DNA from: Phoronis ovalis
Lineage: Eukaryota > Phoronida > Phoronidae
Length of the DNA stretch: 33,208 bases
NCBI GenBank assembly: GCA_028565635.1
Contig: JAOXYB010022402.1
Location: 1 to 33,208, forward strand
Reading direction: 5' to 3'
The notes under the pieces are model-generated. The model saw nothing but the letters and a program-made list of their open reading frames with translations. It did not search any database and had not been told where the DNA came from. Shown in pieces: positions 23,042-33,208 of this stretch. The position numbers were made by a program, and so were the translations under genes. Each line of letters opens with the position of its first letter. The first letter of the stretch is position 1.

Positions 23042-26000
23042 ATGTCATCGTTAACAGAATTTCATGATGATATTAGGTCTATATTAGAAGGTAAGATCTT
23101 TAATTTAAATAGACTGGTTAAATCAGGAGGTACAAATAAATACATTAAAAAAAACCTGAATGTACAAACAATATTTAGTAGTACTTTATATAATCCCATA
23201 TTCGTAGGAGTACTATGCTTTAAGAGTTGAAGGAGCAAATGTAGACCAACTGTTTTATGTTTGCAAGTTAGTTGTTTCTCGCGATGCAGATTTCCCAATC
23301 CCTGTGCTCTTCCTTTGCAATCATACCATTCTAGTACAAATTTCAGAAAAAGCAGTACGTAGTCTTAAAGTATTATACACACTTGTAAAGATTTTCTGAT
23401 TATTTTTTTTTAGATGTCCAGAAGTTTTTGACGAAAACATTGAACCACTGTCAGCTTGGTACTGAAGGGGAAAATGAGAAGAAAAATATTTTACAGAAAA
23501 TTCAAAAGATCCGTAATGACAAGCCGCATTGGTTAAATTTAGAGGTAGATGAAGAAGAATTTGAACAAGGTAAAAGTATGGCATGCATGAAGATGTTTAT
23601 ACTCGATATCTGGTTAAAGTCAAATGACTAGCCAGTTCCAATTTTCTTCCATAGCTATGATTATTACATGGTTGATTAAATTAAACTTTATTTAGACATT
23701 GTCATGATTGTTATTAAATTGAAAAACGATAGAGAGAACTTTGGTGTTTTGGATATTGGAAGTGTAATCATATTGTGCTATTTTCATACTGTGTAAATTG
23801 TAATGATGTTTTTTTCTCTGCATAGTTGACTATGAAGATCCTAATGCTATTCCTACATCATCCTCTCCCAGCCACAGTGCAGATGGATTTGGCAAAGATG
23901 ATGAAGATACACACAGCCTAGATGCAGGTTCTTATGGTGACATGGGTGGTAGGCTAACTAATCATTTCTTTTCCTTCTTGCTCTAAACTAGAATATATAA
24001 AACTCTAAGAGATTTATATATCCTAGCTGTAAAGGTGTACAAGATTTTAAAAACTAACAAAATTACACCAACCGTCTTGGAAATAATAGTATCATGCTGA
24101 TGGCAAATTCTTGATAAGGCAGGAAATAGTCAAGAAGTTCCAATTAGACAATTTGCTTGAACTTGGTAGAGCCACTGGTCACAAAATCAAAACATTTCAA
24201 TAATTCCACATTTTGTGAATGAACAAATACACAGTTCTCCCTGTACTCACACATTTCACTCACAAATATGGGACCATTCAAAGCTCTGTGAGCAGTGGTG
24301 TCACCAAGTGTTTGCAAAAGTGTATTCAAACAGAATAGGCTTTTGTTTTATTGCAGTGTTCTGATTTATAATTATTCAGTACCAGCAGTATGTCTCGAAT
24401 ATGACATATGAATCTTAAAATAAAGACACATTTATTCTTGTATACCTTTTTCCACAAGTTTCATTTGCTATAGTCTGTTACATATAGTGTTCATGCTTTG
24501 TTTGATGTATTGTTTGGTGATAACTGATTAATACATTTTAGTATCAGTCTCCTATAAGGTAACTAGAAGGCGAGATGAACAGAAGTTTTAACAAAGCAAT
24601 AAAATTTATATTTTTTTATCTAATTTTTCATAATATTTTTTAGAATTTACGCACATCTCTCACATTCTAGATAATGTTCTGCTGCTTGAACTTTTGTATT
24701 AATTTCTTTTTTACGGATACTACAATATTTTATGTATAAAAATGTTCCTTTAAATATAGATCTATTTAACAGAGCGACTAACATTCATTTCCTTTATTTA
24801 TAACAGTGATTTATGATGGAATTGTAGGTAATGTAACAATCACAAGTGTATCTTCCTCTATACTGCATATGCATGTATGACTGGAATAATTTGTTGAACT
24901 TGCACACCCCATGCTGATGTAAATTCTCCAATACAAGCTTAGCAATCCTAGGGCCTAAATAAGTCCTTCCCAGTGCTTATAATTATCTTTGGCAATACTA
25001 TGTACAGTAATACATAATAGTCAGAAAAGTTGTTACTTCTTCAGGTTTGTTTGGTTTTTGTGTATTAAGTTAAAATTAAAGTCAATTATGTGGCTCTACA
25101 TTAAACATATGTCTCATTAAATAAAGTCATGGTTTGACATTTTTAAATTCCTTTGTTGCAACTTCATTAGTGCAACTTGCAAGAAATAAAACTTATAACT
25201 TTTTAGTCTCGCTGGAAGTCAAAGAGTGTGTGTCAGCCAGTTCTATTACCCAACCAAGAAAAGAAGGGTATTTAGAGAAAAAAAGGAAACAAGGTATCAT
25301 TTTTATTTTTCAAGATGGTTTCATTTTTAACTGACTAGTAAATGGACAAGGATGGTACTGTTTACATATATAATTTTCCAAACATTATTCAGTCTCACTT
25401 TGTCAATTCTAAATTTTATCACAAATTTAAAAGCAGACAGCATTGCTCCTGATATATCTACAGCTTATGTGTCAATTTTGCATGGTGACAGGAAGCATTT
25501 AATCCTGCACCTATACTACTTCAGATAAAATGTACTGATTTTGTTTGCAGATACTGGTCTTTTCAAGTTGCAACCTTATCAAAAGAGATGGTGCATTATT
25601 AAGAATAATGTCTTTTATTACTTTGCTTCACCTAAAGATAAGAAGCAAAAGGGGGCATTTCTTTTGGATGGTAAGAATCAAGACTTACTTTTTACAACAT
25701 ACAGCCTGGCTGGATTAGATAATTTATGAAGAAGCACAATGAGTTATTCCAAGACTGAACATATTGCTAAATACAATTAGCCCACTTTATTTTTAACTTC
25801 TTTGAGCACACAATTCAATTATCAGCAAATTTGCTTGTTACATCCTTTTAGATTATGAAGCCAGACCATGTATTACTAACAAAAAAGATTGTGGATTGGA
25901 ACTAGTCTGCCCAGGACACCGAACATACACTGTGAGTTGCTAATTATAAAGTTTTAATTAATTTTTTTCATTCAGTAAAAAAAGAAATCAATTAAAAAAC

Positions 26001-29000
26001 TGCCAGTGGTTGCTTGAAAACCGTGCTGGTTAGGACATTTGGACACCTTATTGTTTTCCAGGAAATTGTTTATACTATTATATTAACAAGAAACCCAGTG
26101 CAGTTAAGAAAATAATGGAACAGTTAAAAAAATATATATTTAATATATTACTATCTGTTGGCATCCGGGGACATTTTAAAAAATAATGTTCAATATTTTT
26201 TAGAATTAAAAGTTTTAGATTCATTTGCTTAGTGGTTTACATTCCTTGCTTTTTTTTGCATAGTATATTTCCACTAATTTTAGTTTACTGCTATCAGTCC
26301 ATTGGATGTTACTAGTTGGATTGATGCTGTGGCCGAAGTTAGCAAAGCTACAACAGAATTACAGAAAACTCCTATAGGTAAATTAATTGTATCTTTGTGT
26401 TGAATTTGGACAATTAAAAAACTGTTGAAATATTCAAATTTTAAACTTTTAGCTCATTTCAGTTCAAAAAAAGAAAAAAACGGAACTAATGTTCCATAAA
26501 GCCTTTCAAGTCTCATCCAGCAAGGCATAATGGGAAAAAATTGTGCTTTTGGGGCCTAGAATTCAATGTTAGCATTGAAAATATCAGTTTTTTATTCACT
26601 GGAAAATTTATTTGCACTATCAAAATTCGAGGAAGAATTGTTCGCAAGTTTATCATTTCATTTTGCGCCAAAATAATTTTTTTTTTTTAATATGAAATAT
26701 AGTAATGTATTTTACCATGGAATATATAATATATCCGTATGATGATTTGGTCCACATAATCTCTCTGGTACAATTAGAAGGGCCCTATTCTGGTCAAATA
26801 TTAATTTTGGTTATGTGATATTAAACTTTAACTGTATTTTAAAACACATACTCTATGACACAGGAATCAGCAATGAACTTGAGACAAGTGATTCAGAACA
26901 AGATTACATTGAACCAATCTCAGATCATGAACTACAACTAAGTACACAAAATACAAATGTTGTGAAGAATTCATTACAGAAAACAAAAATAGCAAAGTCC
27001 TTGCAAGCATGCCAGGAATTACAAGTAAATAAAGTCAAAGGAAAGAAAGAACTACCATCAGTACCTGTGGAAGAAGTAAGCCAACATAATTATAATATCA
27101 TATTAAAGATCGATATAAGTTGGTGGAGATTATGCTGTCTGTACAGTGAAAATAAATTTTAGCACGATAATACGGCGCAGCTAACCATATAATTAGATTA
27201 ATAGGTCAGTTTACTAATTTGTGTTTTTGTTACAAGATGAATTCATTAGTGTAATCATGATATGTATGTATAGCACCCTGATATCCAAAATTAGTAAATA
27301 TGCTAGCAATTAAACTGAACAAAAAACAAGTTTAATTCCTAACTACTCGTATAGGAGGTATATGATGAAGCTAGCTCTGTCCCTACCGATCAACCAGGTG
27401 ATGATGTGTATGATGATGGGCAAAGCCAACTTATAACACCTAATGAAGAGATTATTGAAGAGGAAATTTATGAACTTCCAGGAGCAGATGCAAATGAACT
27501 ACAAACACAAGAAGACACGAGGTATCACTAATCGTAATAGCTAGTAAAACAATGTCTACAATCACTGTGCATGTGACACTCCATTTTTGTAGTTAGCTAA
27601 TTCTTAGATAGACTCCCCTATTTTAGAACAAAATACCTATAGTAATAAAAATATCTATTAATAGTAAAGCATGTTTCTGGGGCGTGTCCTATGTAATGTA
27701 AAACAGGAAGACTTGGCTATAAAAAAGTTGGTCAATGTTTAAAAGGTTAATATTTGCAGATACCAATAACTTCAACATAGGTGAATGGCCATGGACTAGT
27801 ATAAGCTCTTAGTTCAGATATTAAGTTAAAATAACAATTATAGTTACCATGAAATCAGTCGAGCTGACAAGTTGTCTAAACTTGGTGAAATTGGGTTAAA
27901 TTAGAAATTAGCAGACTTCACATGATGAGGTTTAACCTGTCTGAAGCAGTATTTGTTATATTAATTGCAACAATCATAACATTGAGCAGCAAGCAGAAAT
28001 GTGTTAAAAAACTATCCAGTTTGCAAAATTCAGTTGAACTATCCAGGTAAACTTAACAGCAGAGCATAATAGTAATAATTATCATGTCTGACCTTTTTTG
28101 CATTTCAAACTTCTTGAAATTTCAGGTCTGCACCCATTGATGTAATCACTCTAAATTTTTATAAAATTAGCATTTTATGTAAAAAAAATACCTTGAAAGT
28201 TTGATTAGCCAAGCACATTTCGGACAATTTTAATTAATTACAGTTGTAGCTGCATGAGGATGTTTAGTCAGCAATCCTAGCATTGTACATGCCATAATCT
28301 TGAGGCAATGGGTATTGGGATAATTAAATTGTCACTTTAAACAGTGTTATAAGAGATGTTATTTCATACATGTGCTGCTAAGGGTCTCAATTTTGGCAGA
28401 ATCTTGCATAAATAATGTTTGAATTTAAATATAAGAAACCATTTTGAAAAAAAGAAATAGTCTTGCATCGATTTATTCATCCTTAAACTATTACTGTCCA
28501 TAATTTATACTAGCCCCGGTTTCTGGTAATTTTATTAATAAAAATGGGTTTGTCAGACAGTTAATACGTGCAACAGTAGCGCCCTCTGTGAACATCTTTA
28601 ATTATTTACACTTGGAAAGTATCAGATTCGTTTTTATATCTTAAGCAAAGCTTTATCAAGATTGTCTACTGACATTTAAAGCTCGTTGTAGTATCAGAGG
28701 TGAATATTTATGAGAATTTTTAATTAGTATTCTGGATATTTCAGACATCGATCTTCGACACCTGTAGAAGAAATAGACGATGAGGAGATCTACGACGATA
28801 CGGAAGAGGCACCTCCAGAGGTTCCTAATACGCCAAGGCCTATGCTGAAAGCTCCAGCAGATACTACTAAAAACATGTTAGCACCACCTGAAGTGCCAAA
28901 TACACCAAGGCCTGGAGTGAAATCGCAAGGAGCTAGGTCACCATTACCTCCAACACCTACCAGAGAACCACCTGCAGAGCCAGGAGCCTTTCAAGCAGAG

Positions 29001-29564
29001 ACACGCCCAAGTATTAAGGGAACTAGGTCACTACCTGCTACCCCTGAGACAAAGGTATTGACATATGCAAATATCAAATAGCTCAAACAATATAGGTACC
29101 AGAAATTGTGCCATGGCAAGAAACAGAATGTTAACTAAAAATTAAGGTGCAGTATGGTACTGTACTATTATCTTAAACCAAAAATTTTAATTAAGTCTAT
29201 AATTTTCTGCCCGTGGTTGACCATGATCACATGATATTTAACATCCTAACTAGATATGAAATTTGATTTTTTTTTAATAAAATTAATTTACATAATAATC
29301 AATTATAACCTGCAGTGTCACATTTCGCGTTGTTCTGCTTTGTAGGAATCTCCTCTTGCAGACAATGACATTGATAACCTTTATATGGCCATGTGGGATT
29401 GCACAGCAGCTGAGGATAACGAGTTATCATTCAACCGAGGAGATGTTATGCAAATCGTTAGTCGAGAATATGAATCGTATTTCTGGATGACTGGACAACT
29501 TCATGGTAAAATTGGACTTGTGCCACAAAATTATCTAATGAAAGCATACGAAAGAGTATACTGA
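23042..29564 (+). CDS. Src kinase-associated phosphoprotein (SKAP)-like adaptor, PH and SH3 domains
   Basis: Ortholog-like to vertebrate SKAP1/SKAP2, cytosolic adaptors linking Src-family kinases and ADAP to integrin adhesion. Exons: 23042-23090, 23414-23569, 23826-23948, 24807-24827 (microexon, tentative), 25207-25293, 25551-25670, 25852-25931, 26284-26377, 26864-27075, 27355-27521, 28745-29054, 29346-29564; all phases agree, 1,638 nt, 545 residues. Residues 1-68 form the helical N-terminal dimerisation region (DDIRSILE...NILQKIQKI). The PH domain spans about 134-235 with EGYLEKKRK, YQKRWC, KDKKQKG and the invariant W224. The linker, about 240-480, is much longer than in human proteins (about 359 residues in total) and holds Tyr sites YIEP, VYDEA, VYDDG, IYELP and IYDDT plus two PPEVPNTPRP copies. 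The SH3 domain at about 485-541 has MWDCTA, ELSFNRGDV and GLVPQNYL; the usual WW pair is WM. An in-frame ATG at 22955 could add 29 residues. Confidence 0.94.
24807..24827 (+). other. Candidate 21-nt microexon of the SKAP-like gene
   Basis: The 21 bases are preceded by TTTATTTATAACAG and followed by GTAATG, so both splice sites look real. Reading phase from exon 3 gives V-IYDGIV, adding seven residues without changing the frame; skipping it also keeps the frame. It inserts another Tyr-Asp motif just before the PH domain, near where human SKAP2 has an acidic EEYDDP site. RNA evidence would be needed to call it real. Confidence 0.5.
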
Positions 29565-29960
29565 TGAAGATACATATGGAAACATCACACTTATTTAGTG
29601 TTGAGATATGCTAATGATATACTTTTAAAGGGCTTGAAATATGGTGAAAGTTCCTTATAGAGTAGCATTTTATATATCTTGGGCTTTTCAAAAATTGTTT
29701 GCATATAAACAAGGAAATAATTTTCCAAACAGTACCTTTTACAATTTTCAAAATGCTATTCTGATCATAGGACATTACTAGTAGTGTTCTTAACAAAAGC
29801 ACAATAGCACTTACAGTAAGGAAACTTTTCATTGTATATGTAAAGGAAAAATTTGCTTTTTGTATTCTAAATGTGACAGAAAAATTGAGAACTTCAAGGT
29901 TTTTCTTATAATTTTAAATTAATGTAATGTAATTAAAAATAGAATACTTGTTCTGAAAAG

Positions 29961-29966
29961 AATAAA
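29961..29966 (+). terminator. AATAAA polyadenylation signal of the SKAP-like gene
   Basis: AATAAA lies 397 bases after the SKAP stop at 29562-29564 and about 200 bases before the MTX2 stop on the other strand. It fits a normal 3' UTR ending between the two convergent genes. The open frame at 29611-29832 on the minus strand falls in this UTR and has no family resemblance. Confidence 0.6.
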
Positions 29967-30173
29967 CCCAGACGCAACAATTCTTTGTCTATACCATGTT
30001 TATCTGTTTATGAAAAGGTACACATATTTACTCTAAATAACTGCATAGTACATACGTTCTTGTCACTAACATTCCAACTTGTACCTCGGCAATCTTTTCT
30101 AAGTTGCACACTACAATAACTTTTACTACTGATATTAAGATAATTTTTGTAGAATAATTCACACAGTTCCTTG

Positions 30174-32738
30174 TCATCTGTAGTAATCTGGACACAGCTC
30201 AGTCTCTCTAAAATATGTCTGATCTATCATTTTTACATAGGCTCCTAGATTGGCAAATTTCTGTACTATAACAGCAAACTCTGGGACTGGAAGTGATGTA
30301 GTCAGAAGCATAAACAAATGACCATACACCAAGGCATCCAGTTCAGTAGGTCTACAAACAAACAAAAAACATGACAAATCTACAAAATAAAATTAATCAG
30401 ACATCTACTAACATACATTTATCAGTGACAAATGATTGCCAGAGAACCTCAAAAGATTTTCATCTTTATAGCACTACTGGTGACCTCATCTATACACTGT
30501 CTCTTCAAATTGCATGAGAAATAAAAGTAGACTTTCACAATCTTGAGTTGTTGGTTGAATATCAGGAATAGCTTCAGGTTTTTATAGCTTTTGATAGTGT
30601 TAGAATAAATTCCATTTTAATTAATACTTACCTTTCACCAAAAAAGTATCGAGATTTTCCCAATCTTTCTGATAGCGACTGGACACATGTTTGAACATCA
30701 TCGCATACCTAAAAAAAAAAAGATAACACTTAGAGCCAACAATTTCCTGGTCAGTTTCTTATTTCAAAGCACCCTTGCAACTGCAAGCTTAAAGCTTTCT
30801 ACTGTATCACAGAAAATAACAAGTTGATAGAAACTGATTGCTTGCGCCACTATATGCTATTAAGTTAAGTGTCATATTTAGCGGCTGTGTGTCTCAGCTG
30901 TCACACGTCGCAAGACTTCCTCTCGAGAGTCTGCCTTCCATCTTTATACAGTGTGTAGACCCCTTATTGTTTTCTGTATTACAAACAGCTGTTCTGTTGC
31001 TAACCCAACTCTTATTAATCTCCAACCAAACTACTGGCATTGGGTTATTAATTTGTTGCAAACATTATACAAAACAAATCAGCAAACATACTTTTAAACA
31101 TATCAAAATGTGTGTACCTACCTCTTCAAAACTTTTATCCCACCAGTTAATGGCTTTTAGTTTTCTTTTAATTTGCAGTTGCTTTCTAAGTGGTAGAATC
31201 CATGTCAACGGCCAGGGATGATGCACTCCGTATCGAGGCTTTGTGACCTAAAAGTGAACATATTATTATTATCATGTATTATTATTATTATGACATCTTT
31301 TCATTTTCAATTTGCTTAAATGAATGGATATAATGTTTCCATTGGAATTTTTTTTTCTCTCCTAGAGGAAATGGTTTCCGTGCTAGTTTTTAAAAGAAAT
31401 TCTGCACTTTATTTTTTATTTAATATGAATAGGTAAAAAATCAGCAAATAAACACTATTAAGACAGTACGTACCTCATTGCAAACAGTTGGCTCACACCA
31501 GGTTAAGTACAGCTAAAAGAGAAAAAAGAAATATAATTCAATCAATTGAAATTTATTTTTATAATGAAACTGCATGTACTAGAATACTAAATATGTATAA
31601 TTTTGAGTAAAAATGACAGTGTTTAAAGTTATGCCCTCAGACTAAAGAAACAGCAGGCTTTCCAGGTATTGAAAACATATATACCTCTGCATTTGTTAAA
31701 ACATTTTCTACTAAGGCCATGTATGCTTTCATTTCAGCCTTCTCCGTTTCACTCAGGTGTGCACTAAGCTGATGACCCTAAACAAAAAAAAATATGATTA
31801 TATTATTTAGGAGGTAATCCTTCATTTTCGCAGAATTGTGTTTGATAAAACTAGCAATCCAAATATCATGAAATTCACAACATAGCACACTAGTGGTGAA
31901 ATCTATGGAATAATTATAGCATATTAATTATATTAATTTTGACAAATGTTCATGCTTGTCATATATTTCACTAGTATTCTTATTTAGCCACTAAATAGTC
32001 CCATGAACCATTTTTCATGGTCTTGAATTACAAAATTTGACTAAAATTGTTATCCTATTTCATAGATATCATCACCACTGAGTTTTGCTGCAAATTTCAT
32101 GAAAACATAATGAAATTGTATTTGAAGCTCTGTGAAACGTTTTACTACAAAGTATAGTAAGTTTATGTCTTAGTAAACATTTTTTGTTCTATATTATAGT
32201 CTGAGAATCTCAGCATACAGTAATTAGATTTCACAAAATCTGACTGCCATCAGAACTGTTCGAGTATCTGCATCTGCCAATAAACACTACCAGATGTAGA
32301 AAAGAAAATACCTGCAACTGGAGATCTGTCTAGAATATTTTTTTCATATTATCAATACTTAATGTACGTCATTTTTAATGGTTGCTACAACATACCTTTG
32401 CATTCACAAAAGCAGTTATTGGGTCCAGCTCTGAGATCAATAGCGGTCCAACTTGAATAAATGGAATTTTTCCTGTTGGGAAAATAAAATGGTTAGAAAA
32501 AAATTACTTTTTTCAACTCTGCATCAATGAAATGCCACCAACACTTTGTACTAACCAGGTTATAACCTACCTGATGGCGACATTTCTTCTGCATTCAGTC
32601 TGACTTCTGTTTTGTAGCTGAGACCACACATGTTTAAAAATGTCTTAACACTCAGGCAACTAGCAGCATCGGGCAGCAATATTTGGCTACCTTCATATGG
32701 TTGATACAGAGTGACATCATCAGGCCATGGATGACGAC
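30174..32738 (-). CDS. MTX2: Metaxin-2, all but the first exon (partial)
   Basis: Metaxin-2 is a GST-fold protein on the cytosolic face of the mitochondrial outer membrane, partner of metaxin-1 and the SAM complex in beta-barrel protein import and mitochondrial transport. Exons: 32738-32571, 32472-32396, 31777-31685, 31512-31474, 31247-31122, 30708-30632, 30351-30174 (stop TGA 30176-30174). All six introns are GT-AG and phases agree; about 252 residues are visible, against 263 in human. Landmarks in order are [62 protein letters not shown] and [13 protein letters not shown], the last being the conserved GST C-terminal block. The first visible exon begins in phase 2, so an upstream exon with the ATG is required. 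None could be recognised in 32,739-33,208, so it probably lies beyond the window. The gene is tail to tail with the SKAP-like gene, 609 bases between stops. The 127-codon open frame at 30838-31221 on the other strand is a shadow. Confidence 0.95.
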
Positions 32739-33146
32739 CTGTAAAATGACAAAACAAGAGACTTCATAATAAGTGTAAACTTGAAAATACTAGTAGCAAT
32801 TGTAAATCAACTGGTGTAAGCTATTTAAACCGGATTCCTAATGTAGTACATGTGTTTGTTGTGGCTAAAGCATCTTTATTGACATTTTTAGTACATACTC
32901 TAGTTTAAGAATAGACCGAAATCTGCTTCTGTATGGTATCGTCACTGCTTAGCCCTGAATACATGACTTTACTAAGCTCAGTTGTAGAGACATTTTGCAG
33001 TATGGCATTTGTTTTCTTTAGAAACAAGGGAACATTTTGAGCACAAATGGTTCTTTGGTATATGTATGTTCAAGGAAGTGTATAAAATCTCCTGAACTGC
33101 CAAAACCATGGCTATAATCCTATGGGCTATATAGTATATACGGAGT
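32739..33146. other. Probable MTX2 first intron
   Basis: AT-rich, no exon recognised on either strand. It begins with the acceptor of the first visible MTX2 exon (CATTTTACAG on the minus strand), so it is intron unless a very short first exon has been missed. Confidence 0.5.
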
Positions 33147-33208
33147 GGCTAAACGTCCGGTTACCGGACGGCGTATCTTGGGGCTAAACGTCCGGACATC
33201 CAATTCGG
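33147..33208. repeat. GC-rich repeated palindromic motif at the window edge
   Basis: GGCTAAACGTCCGG occurs at 33147-33160 and again at 33182-33195. The first copy runs into CGTCCGGTTACCGGACG (33154-33170), a palindrome broken only at the central base. The GC-rich patch stands out from its AT-rich surroundings and is cut off by the window end. It may be the terminus of a transposon or the start of a satellite array. Confidence 0.6.

Noticed and set aside
22839-23048. Coding reading of the HSPBAP1 first exon (ATG in minus-strand 22.9 kb)
   Set aside because: A frame from an ATG near 22909 is open to the donor at 22815, but joined to the next exon at 22600 it meets a stop at once. The exon is better taken as 5' UTR.
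24144-24329. Minus-strand frame with a faint ankyrin-like stretch (LLQTLGDTTAHRAL)
   Set aside because: Short, in a SKAP intron, with one weak resemblance only and no flanking exons. It could be a decayed gene fragment, but this cannot be supported.
30838-31221. 127-codon open frame on the + strand
   Set aside because: It overlaps an MTX2 exon (31122-31247) on the opposite strand and has no family resemblance; a shadow.
1-33208. CRISPR arrays, tRNA, rRNA, operons
   Set aside because: No spaced identical repeats of CRISPR type, tRNA cloverleaf or rRNA segment was seen by eye, and the genes are intron-containing animal genes. A tRNA scan was not possible here.

Overview
The window is nuclear DNA from an invertebrate animal. 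It is AT-rich, every gene is split by short GT-AG introns, and the genes are metazoan: a Cys-loop acetylcholine-receptor subunit, a SKAP-type PH/SH3 adaptor, metaxin-2, HSPBAP1 and POFUT2. Marine invertebrates (molluscs, brachiopods, cnidarians, non-vertebrate deuterostomes) fit best. The sequence alone does not give the phylum. No bacterial, viral or CRISPR features were seen.

Layout. 1-1,300: AGGTCA-rich diverged repeats and intron or intergenic DNA. About 1,320-2,138 (+): the last three exons of POFUT2. 3,445-4,101 (+): a dead non-LTR retrotransposon reverse-transcriptase fragment with a large internal deletion and a frameshift. 5,416-10,305 (-): a complete seven-exon nicotinic-type receptor subunit of 644 residues. 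10,306-16,890: about 6.5 kb without a recognisable gene, holding tandem, inverted and transposon-like repeats, including a 559-bp element bounded by TA and imperfect terminal inverted repeats. 16,904-22,592 (-): HSPBAP1, a JmjC protein of 412 residues in eight coding exons. 22,600-22,955: a short divergent promoter interval with two oppositely oriented CCAAT boxes. 23,042-29,564 (+): a SKAP-like adaptor, 545 residues in twelve exons including a possible 21-nt microexon. 30,174-32,738 (-): metaxin-2 without its first exon, which lies further right or outside the window. The last 80 bases hold a repeated GC-rich palindromic motif.

The genes do not form one pathway. POFUT2 acts in the endoplasmic reticulum, the receptor at the plasma membrane, SKAP in tyrosine-kinase signalling and adhesion, HSPBAP1 is a putative Fe(II)/2-oxoglutarate protein, and metaxin-2 works at the mitochondrial outer membrane. 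HSPBAP1 and SKAP are head to head and may share a promoter; SKAP and MTX2 are tail to tail.

Exon boundaries were worked out by hand from GT/AG sites and reading phase. For the receptor, HSPBAP1 and SKAP the summed coding lengths (1,935, 1,239 and 1,638 nt) are multiples of three with no internal stop. Family assignments come from remembered family sequences, not from a search.
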